Assembly (NCBI GenBank): GCA_938002705.1
Contig: CALLAG010000260.1
Coordinates: forward strand, 1-6,077
Origin: an uncultured Saprospiraceae bacterium
GTDB lineage: Bacteria > Bacteroidota > Bacteroidia > Chitinophagales > Saprospiraceae
Reading direction: 5' to 3'
DNA: 6,077 bases
Shown: positions 1 through 5,793 of the stretch, piece after piece
Layout of the letters: each line of letters starts with the position of its first letter
Position numbering within the stretch: the first letter of the stretch is position 1
Position numbers and translations under genes: made by a program
The notes under the pieces: generated by a model
Seen by the model: only the letters and a program-made list of their open reading frames with translations
The model's database searches: none
What the model was told of the DNA's origin: nothing

Positions 1-177
1 TCTGAGAAGTTCTTACCTCTCAATCTCAATGATGAAGAGAAAGCACACCTTGTCGCTTTCTTAGAAAATGCACTTACAGATCCTGATATGAATAGGTTCA
101 TGCCTGCAGAAGTCCTATCTGGTAATTGCTTCCCTAATAATGATCAGCAATCCAAGAACGATCTGGGCTGTAATTAA
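1..177 (+). CDS. Di-haem cytochrome c peroxidase / MauG-family protein, C-terminal fragment
   Basis: The left edge is open in frame 1 for 58 codons and ends at TAA 175-177, so only the C-terminus of a longer gene is visible. The peptide contains LNLNDEEKAHLVAFLENAL followed by TDPD, and ends with SGNCFPNNDQQSKNDLGCN. From memory of the family, this matches the tail of bacterial di-haem cytochrome c peroxidase/MauG-like proteins of Bacteroidota, where an 'L..L(T/N)..EK.DL.AFL..LTDP' helix closes the second c-type haem domain and a short tail containing SGNCFPNND follows. These are periplasmic or surface redox proteins that reduce peroxide or oxidise protein side chains. The haem-binding CXXCH motifs and the signal peptide would lie left of the window and cannot be checked. 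No co-directional gene follows within 1.9 kb, so this is probably the last gene of its transcript. The family call rests on a short tail. Confidence 0.72.
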   Translation, partial: SEKFLPLNLNDEEKAHLVAFLENALTDPDMNRFMPAEVLSGNCFPNNDQQSKNDLGCN

Positions 178-187
178 GCCTCACTAA

Positions 188-361
188 TTTTTATTTATAG
201 TTCTACATGATGATCTGATTCTATCGAGTAATCAGATTGTAGTTATCGTAACTCAGTATCTATATGCTAAACCGATGGCAGTGTATGATATTGCCACCAA
301 GGATCATAAGCTATCAGCGTACATCGAGTATTTTACAAAAAAAATCAAGGGGGTAGATTAA
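188..361 (+). other. Unrecognised short open stretch, possible gene relic
   Basis: The frame is open for 57 codons, from just after TAA 185-187 to TAA 359-361. The only ATG is at 275, giving a 28-residue peptide beginning MAVYDIATKDHKLSAYIEYF. The translation upstream of that ATG also looks protein-like (SSNQIVVIVTQYLYAKP) and has no start codon. I do not recognise a family. It may be the remains of a decayed gene, or chance in AT-rich DNA. There is no promoter or ribosome-binding evidence, so I do not call it a functional gene. Confidence 0.15.
213..237 (+). terminator. Weak hairpin downstream of the peroxidase gene
   Basis: ATCTGATT (213-220) is perfectly complementary to AATCAGAT (230-237) across a 9-nt loop, and lies 36 nt after the peroxidase stop. 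It could form an 8-bp, AT-rich stem in the transcript. No run of T follows, so intrinsic termination is uncertain; it may act only as a 3'-end stabilising structure or be chance. Confidence 0.25.
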
Positions 362-503
362 TACAAATTAACATATAAAATTACGGTAATTCGCATTATA
401 ATTTATTGGATATACATTACATGAGTGTATTATCTCTCTATATGAGCACATAATTTCAGAATCCGATTGCTGATGTCACAATCTCATATTAAGGAATGCA
501 TGT

Positions 504-519
504 GATGTAAGATTACATC
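504..519. repeat. 7-bp dyad with 2-bp spacer downstream of the HU/SPOR gene
   Basis: GATGTAA (504-510) and TTACATC (513-519) are perfect inverted arms separated by GA. The site is 28 bp beyond the stop of the minus-strand gene. The tight spacing suits a dimeric protein site better than an RNA hairpin, but the position after a gene, with no gene starting nearby, makes an operator role unclear. Confidence 0.3.
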
Positions 520-546
520 TATAGAATCCTCAGTGAAGTGAATGAC

Positions 547-1785
547 CTAATTAACGTACTCCACGTACAATGTAGGATCAAGATACCATGCTCTCGATGC
601 TATAACACTGCGGACTTCTTGTAGATAAGCTTCTAAGTCTGTCTCTTCGTCACAATTAAATTCTAATCCAACTCTGGTATACTCACCATATGATTCGGAA
701 TAGACTTCATAGCCTGCCCCTCTCACTTTGTCTCGCATATTCACCACGTTGACGTTTCTTAAGAATACACCAGTGATGATCTTACACTTCCCAGAACCTG
801 GGATTATAGAGTTATCTTTTCTTAATTCTGTGAGAGCTTGAGCAGATATAGAATCTGAGGCCGTCACACCATCCAGAACATCAACCTCAGTAATGGTCAT
901 CTGAGGATCTGAGGATTTATTATCATTAGTGAAAGCATAATTACTGCATGCTCTATAGCACAATAATATCGCTAATAATATGGCAGTCAACAATATCAAA
1001 GGCCAAAGTATACTGGGCTTCTTCTCTTCGTAGACATATGCTTGTTCTGGTGCAACATAAGGCGCAACAGGAACTACAGGCATTACAGTAGCATCTTGCT
1101 TCTCTGATTTAGCTTGCACAAATTCTGATACCGTAGGACTGGTCTTAGGACTAATCTTAGGAGAGGTCTTAGGTGTGGGACTTTCTTGTTTTTGGGTAAT
1201 CGCCGGCTTCTTTTCTGTAATCACAGGTTCTACTGGAGGAGTAATCTGATCTATACCATTAGATTCGTGCTTAGGCAAGACAGTATCTATAGACGCAGAA
1301 TCTTCTGGATTAATCACAGCCGGTATGATAGACGCCTCTCGTTCTTCTTGAGGGCTTGATTCTGACTTGTTATTAGGTATAATAGAAACCTTAGGTAATC
1401 CATTGTAGTAGGCTTCTAAGAAGCCTGTGGTCGTTTCTAATTTGACTTCCCCCTTATCAGATCGCGTTATAAGTGCAACACCATTTATGGATACTTTCTT
1501 ATAGTTAACAAGGTTATTAAGAAGCTTCTTATTGAATGTGCTTACAAGCTTCTCAGCGGCATCTTTTGTTATACCATAGTTATCAGCTATTGTCCTGATT
1601 AGAGGTGTATTAGAGGTGATATTATCTTCTATATCGAGGACCATTCTGGGAGGGCTCATCGTCGTCCCTTTATCTGAGAAGTAGGCAGGTATATGCTTCA
1701 GTTGTAGGGTACCCAGAGCATTGATAGACACGGATTCCATGTTATCTAATACTTCTCTGATACTGGCTGCGATATCTATATGCAC
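547..1785 (-). CDS. HU/CCDC81-like DNA-binding protein with membrane helix and SPOR-like domain
   Basis: This 412-residue protein has three parts. Residues about 1-118 look like a pair of Bacteroidota HU-CCDC81-type domains: a 'SINALGTLQLKHIPA' core with a PP turn near 45-46, then a helical region (IADNYGITKDAAEKLVSTF) and a second 'VSINGVALITRSDKGEV' core. Residues 119-257 form a Ser/Pro/Lys-rich linker with repeated TSPK/ISPK units. One membrane helix covers about 258-276 (ILWPLILLTAILLAILLCY). Residues about 331-412 resemble a SPOR domain, with a long C-terminal segment. Expected topology is DNA-binding part in the cytoplasm and SPOR part in the periplasm, where SPOR domains bind glycan strands at division sites. 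A role tying the chromosome to the septum is inference. The start is GTG at 1785-1783; an in-frame TGA lies five codons upstream, and the next Met (residue 16) would cut the first domain. The gene stands alone and is divergent from the kinase operon. Confidence 0.85.
   Translation of the reverse strand: MHIDIAASIREVLDNMESVSINALGTLQLKHIPAYFSDKGTTMSPPRMVLDIEDNITSNTPLIRTIADNYGITKDAAEKLVSTFNKKLLNNLVNYKKVSINGVALITRSDKGEVKLETTTGFLEAYYNGLPKVSIIPNNKSESSPQEEREASIIPAVINPEDSASIDTVLPKHESNGIDQITPPVEPVITEKKPAITQKQESPTPKTSPKISPKTSPTVSEFVQAKSEKQDATVMPVVPVAPYVAPEQAYVYEEKKPSILWPLILLTAILLAILLCYRACSNYAFTNDNKSSDPQMTITEVDVLDGVTASDSISAQALTELRKDNSIIPGSGKCKIITGVFLRNVNVVNMRDKVRGAGYEVYSESYGEYTRVGLEFNCDEETDLEAYLQEVRSVIASRAWYLDPTLYVEYVN
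1136..1171 (-). repeat. Imperfect 12-bp tandem repeat in the linker of the HU/SPOR gene
   Basis: Three plus-strand units, GGACTGGTCTTA, GGACTAATCTTA and GGAGAGGTCTTA, follow one another; a fourth, degenerate unit may follow. They encode the TSPK/ISPK/TSPT repeats near residues 207-218 on the minus strand. Such short Pro/Lys repeats commonly vary in copy number and lengthen a flexible linker. Confidence 0.6.
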
Positions 1786-1807
1786 AAGTTGATTTTCTTC
1801 TCAGACG

Positions 1808-1841
1808 CTAAAATAGGTATTCTATACCAATACTATTCCAA
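1808..1841 (-). promoter_or_regulatory. Candidate promoter of the HU/SPOR gene
   Basis: On the minus strand, TATTTTAG (1815-1808) matches five of the six fixed bases of the Bacteroidota -7 element TAnnTTTG. TTGG (1841-1838) lies 22 nt upstream in the position of a -33 element, slightly wider than usual. Transcription would start near 1801 and leave a leader of roughly 15-20 nt before the GTG at 1785. This is consensus matching by eye only. Confidence 0.35.
1812..1837. repeat. Quasi-palindrome overlapping the HU/SPOR candidate promoter
   Basis: AATAGGTATT (1812-1821) is mirrored by AATACTATT (1829-1837), its reverse complement apart from one missing base, around a 7-bp centre. A smaller perfect dyad, GGTAT-TCT-ATACC (1816-1828), lies inside it. 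The position between the -33 and -7 candidates is typical for a repressor operator. The AT-rich composition raises the chance of coincidence. Confidence 0.3.
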
Positions 1842-1859
1842 GATAAGATTCAAGATGTT

Positions 1860-1890
1860 TTTGATTTTTAATGATATTGGTCAATCTTCG
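1860..1890 (+). promoter_or_regulatory. Candidate promoter for the small ORF and the kinase/regulator operon
   Basis: TTTG (1860-1863) sits where a Bacteroidota -33 element is expected. After a 19-nt spacer, AATCTTCG (1883-1890) matches four of the six fixed bases of TAnnTTTG. Transcription would start near 1897, about 40 nt before the ATG at 1937 and 180 nt before the kinase. The match is modest and made by eye. Confidence 0.25.
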
Positions 1891-1936
1891 CAACAAATAT
1901 GGCTTTTATACCTTATTTTACTACAATATGTAAGCA

Positions 1937-2059
1937 ATGAATAGACAGAAGTCCACGCAATTATCTGAAGAAAGAAGGGCTATATTAGCTACCATATTAG
2001 CTGAATTTGTAAGCGATAACCCTAATAAATTCTTATTAATATCTGATGCGGTACATTAA
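1937..2059 (+). CDS. Possible small protein of 40 residues upstream of the kinase
   Basis: An ATG at 1937, preceded two codons earlier by an in-frame TAA, opens a 40-codon frame ending at TAA 2057-2059. The product runs from MNRQKSTQLSEERRAILATI to a C-terminus ending FLLISDAVH. It reads as a charged amphipathic helix followed by a hydrophobic tail, with no signal peptide or membrane helix. The stop is 19 nt before the kinase ATG on the same strand, so the two could be co-transcribed. It may be a small regulator of the kinase, an upstream ORF tuning its translation, or chance. I do not recognise a family, and the Shine-Dalgarno signal is not convincing, which is normal for Bacteroidota. Confidence 0.35.
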   Translation: MNRQKSTQLSEERRAILATILAEFVSDNPNKFLLISDAVH

Positions 2060-2078
2060 AACTTAGATGGTATAAGCG

Positions 2079-3035
2079 ATGAAAAATATTAAGATATATA
2101 GAATCCTTCATTTTGTAATTATGGCGTATATGCTTACGGCATTTGCATGGTGGGCTATACTTCTCAATAAAAAGAACGAACAGAACTACCATCTAAAGAA
2201 CAGGATCTTACATATAGACAAATCCTATTCTGTGCAGGATATCGAATTAGAATACCGTAAGCAACAGAAGATGATCATCGGAGAAGGTCTTGTATTCGGT
2301 ATAAGCTTACTATGTGGACTATTCCTGATCAATAAAGCTTTCTGGACAGAGATCAAAGCCAATAAAAGCAGAAGCAATTTCTTACTATCAGTGACACATG
2401 AGCTGAAGACGCCTATAGCATCACTTAATCTTATCAACAAAACATTAGCAACTAAAAATCTCCCTCCTGAAAAAAATAAAGCGCTTCTCAAAGCCGCAGG
2501 AGAAGAAGGCAGACGCATAGAATCCTTGGTCAACAATATACTTACAGCGGCTCAGATAGAGCAATCATATAATTACAATTACGAAACGACTAACTTATCT
2601 GAGCTTATCGCAAAATACATCCAAAGAACCTATAAGCTCAATAATATCAGTAGAGTCGATTATGACTTATCCGAAAATATCAATGCAAAAGTAGACCATG
2701 AAGCATTCGTGAGTTTGTTAAATAATCTGATCAGTAATGCTATCAAATATGCACCGGATGAGAGTCCTATAATTGTATCGCTAAGAGAATCAAATAACAA
2801 TGTTGTGCTCCGTGTCATAGATCAAGGTATCGGGATCAGTGATATAGAAAAGAAGCAAGTGCTACAGAAGTTCTATCGTATCGGAAATGAAGAGACGAGA
2901 GAGAGTAAAGGCACGGGACTGGGCTTATTCATAGTACAGCAGATCGTCAGTGCACACAAAGGCACAATTAAGTTAATGAATAATGCGCCTACGGGCACAA
3001 TCATAGAAGTCCGTATCCCCAATAATCTAAAATGA
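2079..3035 (+). CDS. Membrane sensor histidine kinase (HisKA/HATPase_c)
   Basis: This 318-residue protein is a compact two-component sensor. Two membrane helices (about 8-29 and 65-86) flank an extracytoplasmic loop of only about 35 residues, with no known sensor domain. The HisKA dimerisation domain follows, with the H-box SVTHELKTP at 104-112; His107 is the expected phosphorylation site. The ATP-binding domain shows the N-box NNLISNAIKYAP (215-226), the G1 box DQGIGIS (248-254), the F-box FYRIG (265-269) and the G2 box GTGLGL (278-283). All key kinase residues are present, so it should be active. No HAMP or PAS domain is visible. Its TGA overlaps the regulator's ATG (ATGA, 3032-3035), a sign of translational coupling, and the regulator is its evident partner. 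The signal is unknown; the small loop suggests sensing within the membrane or through a partner protein. Confidence 0.93.
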   Translation: MKNIKIYRILHFVIMAYMLTAFAWWAILLNKKNEQNYHLKNRILHIDKSYSVQDIELEYRKQQKMIIGEGLVFGISLLCGLFLINKAFWTEIKANKSRSNFLLSVTHELKTPIASLNLINKTLATKNLPPEKNKALLKAAGEEGRRIESLVNNILTAAQIEQSYNYNYETTNLSELIAKYIQRTYKLNNISRVDYDLSENINAKVDHEAFVSLLNNLISNAIKYAPDESPIIVSLRESNNNVVLRVIDQGIGISDIEKKQVLQKFYRIGNEETRESKGTGLGLFIVQQIVSAHKGTIKLMNNAPTGTIIEVRIPNNLK

Positions 3036-3721
3036 GAATACTCTTAGTAGAAGACGAAAAAAACCTACGGGATATCATCATCCTTAATCTCGAACTCGAG
3101 GACTACGAAGTCGTACCCGCAGTCAATGGAGAGGAGGCTTTAGAAAAAATAGAGGGACAATATTTCGATATCATCATCTTAGACCTTATGCTTCCTAAGA
3201 TCAATGGTCTGGGTGTCCTCGCTACCCTACGTATCAAGAATCCTAACATCCCCGTCATTATCATCTCTGCCAAAGGCACATCTACTGACAGAATCACTGG
3301 ACTCAAGTCTGGCGCCAATGATTATCTCAGTAAGCCCTTCGAGATGGAAGAACTCATTCTGAGAATCCAAAACTTAGTACAGCGGACGCCTAACACTAAC
3401 AACGACTTTAACGAAGAGATTTTCGTATTCGGTAATAACAAGATAGACTTCAAAGCTTACAAAGGATGGCATGGAGAGGCTACATTCGACATGAGTCCTA
3501 AAGAGACACAGATATTCAAATTATTACTCAATAATAAAAATGAAGTCGTATCCAGACACGAGATACTCAAGACAGTGTGGGGATATGATGTATTCCCTTC
3601 TACAAGAACTATTGATAACTTTATAGCTACCCTACGTAAGTTTTTTGAAGATGATCCTAAAAGTCCTGAGTATATTAAGTCAGTAAGAGGAGTAGGATAT
3701 AAGTTAGTCGTCACGAGTTGA
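3032..3721 (+). CDS. OmpR/PhoB-family response regulator
   Basis: This 229-residue protein has the standard two-domain layout and length. The receiver domain (about 1-118) has the acidic pocket at Glu7/Asp8 in LLVEDE, phospho-acceptor Asp51 in IILDLMLP, switch Ser79 in IISAK and conserved Lys101 in LSKPF. The C-terminal winged helix (about 130-227) carries the family's SPKETQIFKLLLNNKNEVVS segment, the recognition-helix region TRTIDNFIATLRKFFE and the closing wing SVRGVGYKL. It should accept phosphate from the kinase encoded just upstream and bind direct-repeat promoter sites. Its targets are not evident. It is not PorX, which couples a receiver to a PglZ-like domain. The gene ends 13 bp from the convergent lipoprotein gene with no terminator visible between them. 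Confidence 0.95.
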   Translation: MRILLVEDEKNLRDIIILNLELEDYEVVPAVNGEEALEKIEGQYFDIIILDLMLPKINGLGVLATLRIKNPNIPVIIISAKGTSTDRITGLKSGANDYLSKPFEMEELILRIQNLVQRTPNTNNDFNEEIFVFGNNKIDFKAYKGWHGEATFDMSPKETQIFKLLLNNKNEVVSRHEILKTVWGYDVFPSTRTIDNFIATLRKFFEDDPKSPEYIKSVRGVGYKLVVTS

Positions 3722-3734
3722 TGCTCATCCAATA

Positions 3735-5693
3735 TTACTCCAATATCGTAAAAGTCGTCCTACGATTCGTCTGATGTTGATCCTCAGTGCAGTCGTCACA
3801 ATTACATGGTACTTCAGGTCGTGTCTCTCCATAGCCTACCGCTGATAAGCGTGCTTTAGCGATGCCTTTAGAGACAAGATAATTGACTGCAGATTGTGCA
3901 CGCTTCTGTGATAGTGTATTATTGAAAGCATAGCCACCTCGACAATCTGTATGAGAAGACAACTGTATATTCAACTGATCATTATATAGAAGTGTCGTAT
4001 ATAATGAATCTAATGATGGCTTAGCATCGTCTCTGATATCCCACTTTTCGAAATCATAATAGATATTATTAAGCGTGATCTCTTTGTTGTAGATGATCTT
4101 CTCAAGTGGTATCTCTACATTGATCGTCGTATCAGAATTAGTTGTAGAATACCTTGATATCACTTCTGCTTGATTAGCTAAGTAGTCTTCTTTGGATGCT
4201 ATAAGTCTGTACTTGGCTTCATCTACTTCTATTAAGAATCGACCAGAGTCATCCGTCGTCACTACGAATGTTGTATCAGAAGAAATTAGCTCAACTTTAC
4301 TATTGGCCAGTCTCTTCTTATCTACGATTTTTTTATTGGGATCATCATCTTCATGGATGACCTCCACTACCCTTGCTGCAAGGAATATCTTGAATGTCTT
4401 GGTATCTTCGACTATCGGTTCTTTAGTGCCCTCATCTACTGCATCTTCATCAATATACTCTACAAATGAAAAGATATCGTCACCAAAGCCAGTATTCCGT
4501 GATGAAGAAAAGAGCCCTTTCAGTTTCATATTATTCTTAGCCTTAAATCGAGGATCTACAGAGAGTGAGAAATCATCTGATCCACTATTAATAGGAACAC
4601 CGAGATTAACAGGACGTACCCATGATCCATCAGCTTGCAGATATGTCTTGAATATATCTAAGCCACCGTAACCGATATGTCCATCAGAAGAGAAGTATAA
4701 GGTATCACCATAAGAGGTCGGAAATTTTTCGTCACCAGTGGTATTGATACTTGGTGGCATAATCTCAGCTTCGGACCAGCCATTCTCTAAGCGTACAGAA
4801 TAATACAGATCATGATTATCTGATCCTGGAGGCGTTACCGCAAATATCAATACACTATCATTCTCTATCAATGTAGGATGCCCAAAGTTCGTATCATCAC
4901 CAAAGAAAGGCATCACTTCTGGTTCTACCCAAAAGTCATTAGGCTTGAGACTGTAGAATATCTTGCAATGCTGATCTCGTGATTCTGTAGACACACACCT
5001 TGTAAAGAAGGCTTCGTCATAGGTCTTATTAAATGCTATAGTGCCTTCGTTAGCGTCGGTATTGATAGAACCATCAAAACTGTAGATATTTCTCCCCTTC
5101 CGATTACTGATGTAGATATCAGAAAAAGGATTGTCATTCCACTTGTACACGCCATTACCTGTACTACCCTGTCTATCTGAGGTAAATACAATAAAATCAT
5201 CCTCATAATACGTAGGTGCATAATCGGCGTACTTAGAATTAGCTCCGAATGGTGTGATGATCGTATTACTATCATCATCTATGTTTTCTACTGCCAGTCG
5301 ACAGAGCTCTGCCTCTGATCTGAATTTTTGGTCTCTTGTCTTTTTGTATATATCTGAGAATAGCTCATAGGCATCAGCATAGCGTTCGTTACGCTTGAGC
5401 GCATAAGCGAGATCTTGTTCAGATTGTGGGCTGTAATTAAGCTGCTCCGCTATATCATACCATTGTAATGCATCTCCATGGAGAGTCAGATTATCATATG
5501 ATCGTGCCGTCAGATAAGCTAATCGGGCCTTTTGCTGCTTCGCCTCAGCCTTATCATACTCCGACTGTAATAGCTCCGTAGCAAGCTTGTATTGCTTGTA
5601 TTTATAAGCTTGCTCTCCCGTCTTGACTTTCTTAGTCACTGTGCAAGAGGTTATAAGTGCTATCAGCGTTATGAAGAATAGATTTTTGATTAT
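3735..5693 (-). CDS. PorE-like outer-membrane lipoprotein: TPR, PD40 propeller, CRD, OmpA domain
   Basis: Numbering here starts at the internal GTG (5639-5637). TPR-like helices cover about 8-117. A PD40/WD40-like propeller covers about 140-392, with repeats such as FIVFTSDRQG, DTLYFSSDGHIGYGGLDIF and GLFSSSRNTGFGDDIF. A carboxypeptidase-regulatory-like beta domain lies at about 445-512. The OmpA C-terminal domain covers about 521-634, with Asp565 in SSHTD and Arg580 in SQKRA, the expected diaminopimelate contacts, and a terminal NRR. This domain order matches PorE (PG1058) of the type IX secretion system, but Bacteroidota carry several such paralogues, so a T9SS role is inference. Upstream of the GTG the frame encodes a signal peptide, IIKNLFFITLIALITSC, whose lipobox Cys codon is 5645-5643. 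No ATG, GTG or TTG lies between the upstream stop (5753-5751) and the lipobox, so I place the start at the ATA 5693-5691 (652 residues). Without that extension the protein would lack an export signal. Confidence 0.88.
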   Translation of the reverse strand: MIKNLFFITLIALITSCTVTKKVKTGEQAYKYKQYKLATELLQSEYDKAEAKQQKARLAYLTARSYDNLTLHGDALQWYDIAEQLNYSPQSEQDLAYALKRNERYADAYELFSDIYKKTRDQKFRSEAELCRLAVENIDDDSNTIITPFGANSKYADYAPTYYEDDFIVFTSDRQGSTGNGVYKWNDNPFSDIYISNRKGRNIYSFDGSINTDANEGTIAFNKTYDEAFFTRCVSTESRDQHCKIFYSLKPNDFWVEPEVMPFFGDDTNFGHPTLIENDSVLIFAVTPPGSDNHDLYYSVRLENGWSEAEIMPPSINTTGDEKFPTSYGDTLYFSSDGHIGYGGLDIFKTYLQADGSWVRPVNLGVPINSGSDDFSLSVDPRFKAKNNMKLKGLFSSSRNTGFGDDIFSFVEYIDEDAVDEGTKEPIVEDTKTFKIFLAARVVEVIHEDDDPNKKIVDKKRLANSKVELISSDTTFVVTTDDSGRFLIEVDEAKYRLIASKEDYLANQAEVISRYSTTNSDTTINVEIPLEKIIYNKEITLNNIYYDFEKWDIRDDAKPSLDSLYTTLLYNDQLNIQLSSHTDCRGGYAFNNTLSQKRAQSAVNYLVSKGIAKARLSAVGYGETRPEVPCNCDDCTEDQHQTNRRTTFTILE

Positions 5694-5787
5694 GTTTCTT
5701 TTATATGTAACGCAAGATAATAAAGTATAGATTATTATTTGATGGGTTAATTATTGTCTGGAGAAATACTCTAAAGCATAAAGAAAC
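5694..5787. repeat. 8-bp inverted repeat bracketing the gap between the Abi gene and the lipoprotein
   Basis: GTTTCTTT (5694-5701) and AAAGAAAC (5780-5787) are perfect inverted arms. One directly abuts the proposed lipoprotein start; the other lies 6 bp beyond the Abi stop. The enclosed 78 bp are AT-rich and should hold the lipoprotein promoter, though I found no strong -33/-7 match. The arms could be a regulatory dyad, the trace of an insertion, or chance. Confidence 0.25.
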
Positions 5788-5793
5788 CAGTGC

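Larger units (their letters stand above)
178..546. other. AT-rich intergenic region without a convincing gene
   Basis: This gap lies between the convergent 3' ends of the peroxidase fragment and the HU/SPOR gene. It holds a weak hairpin (213-237), a plus-strand open stretch of 57 codons that I do not recognise (188-361), and a 16-bp dyad (504-519) just past the end of the minus-strand gene. No tRNA, insertion-sequence end or strong terminator was seen. It may be decayed coding sequence, but nothing proves this. Confidence 0.6.

Noticed and set aside
421..453. Ten-codon ATG frame in the left intergenic region
   Set aside because: Too short, with no context or start signal; expected by chance.
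2225..2536. Minus-strand open frame inside the kinase gene
   Set aside because: It lies opposite the conserved kinase coding sequence and has no family resemblance; it is an antisense by-product.
3103..3318. Minus-strand open frame inside the response regulator
   Set aside because: It is antisense to the receiver domain, which has all catalytic residues; nothing protein-like of its own.
2079..3721. PorX/PorY two-component pair of type IX secretion
   Set aside because: The regulator has an OmpR-type winged helix, not the PglZ-like output domain of PorX, so the PorE-like neighbour does not justify that name.
3457..3732. Minus-strand open frame across the regulator's DNA-binding domain
   Set aside because: It is antisense to a strongly conserved winged helix and shows no recognisable motif.
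4192..4671. 159-codon plus-strand frame inside the lipoprotein gene
   Set aside because: Its Ser/Leu-rich translation is the usual product of the strand opposite an Asp/Lys/Glu-rich gene; no motifs.
5036..5278. Minus-strand frame overlapping the lipoprotein propeller region
   Set aside because: It is a shifted frame of the same strand within conserved PD40 repeats.
3735..5639. Lipoprotein gene starting at GTG 5639
   Set aside because: The GTG encodes the second residue after the lipobox Cys; starting there would remove the signal peptide from a clearly exported protein.
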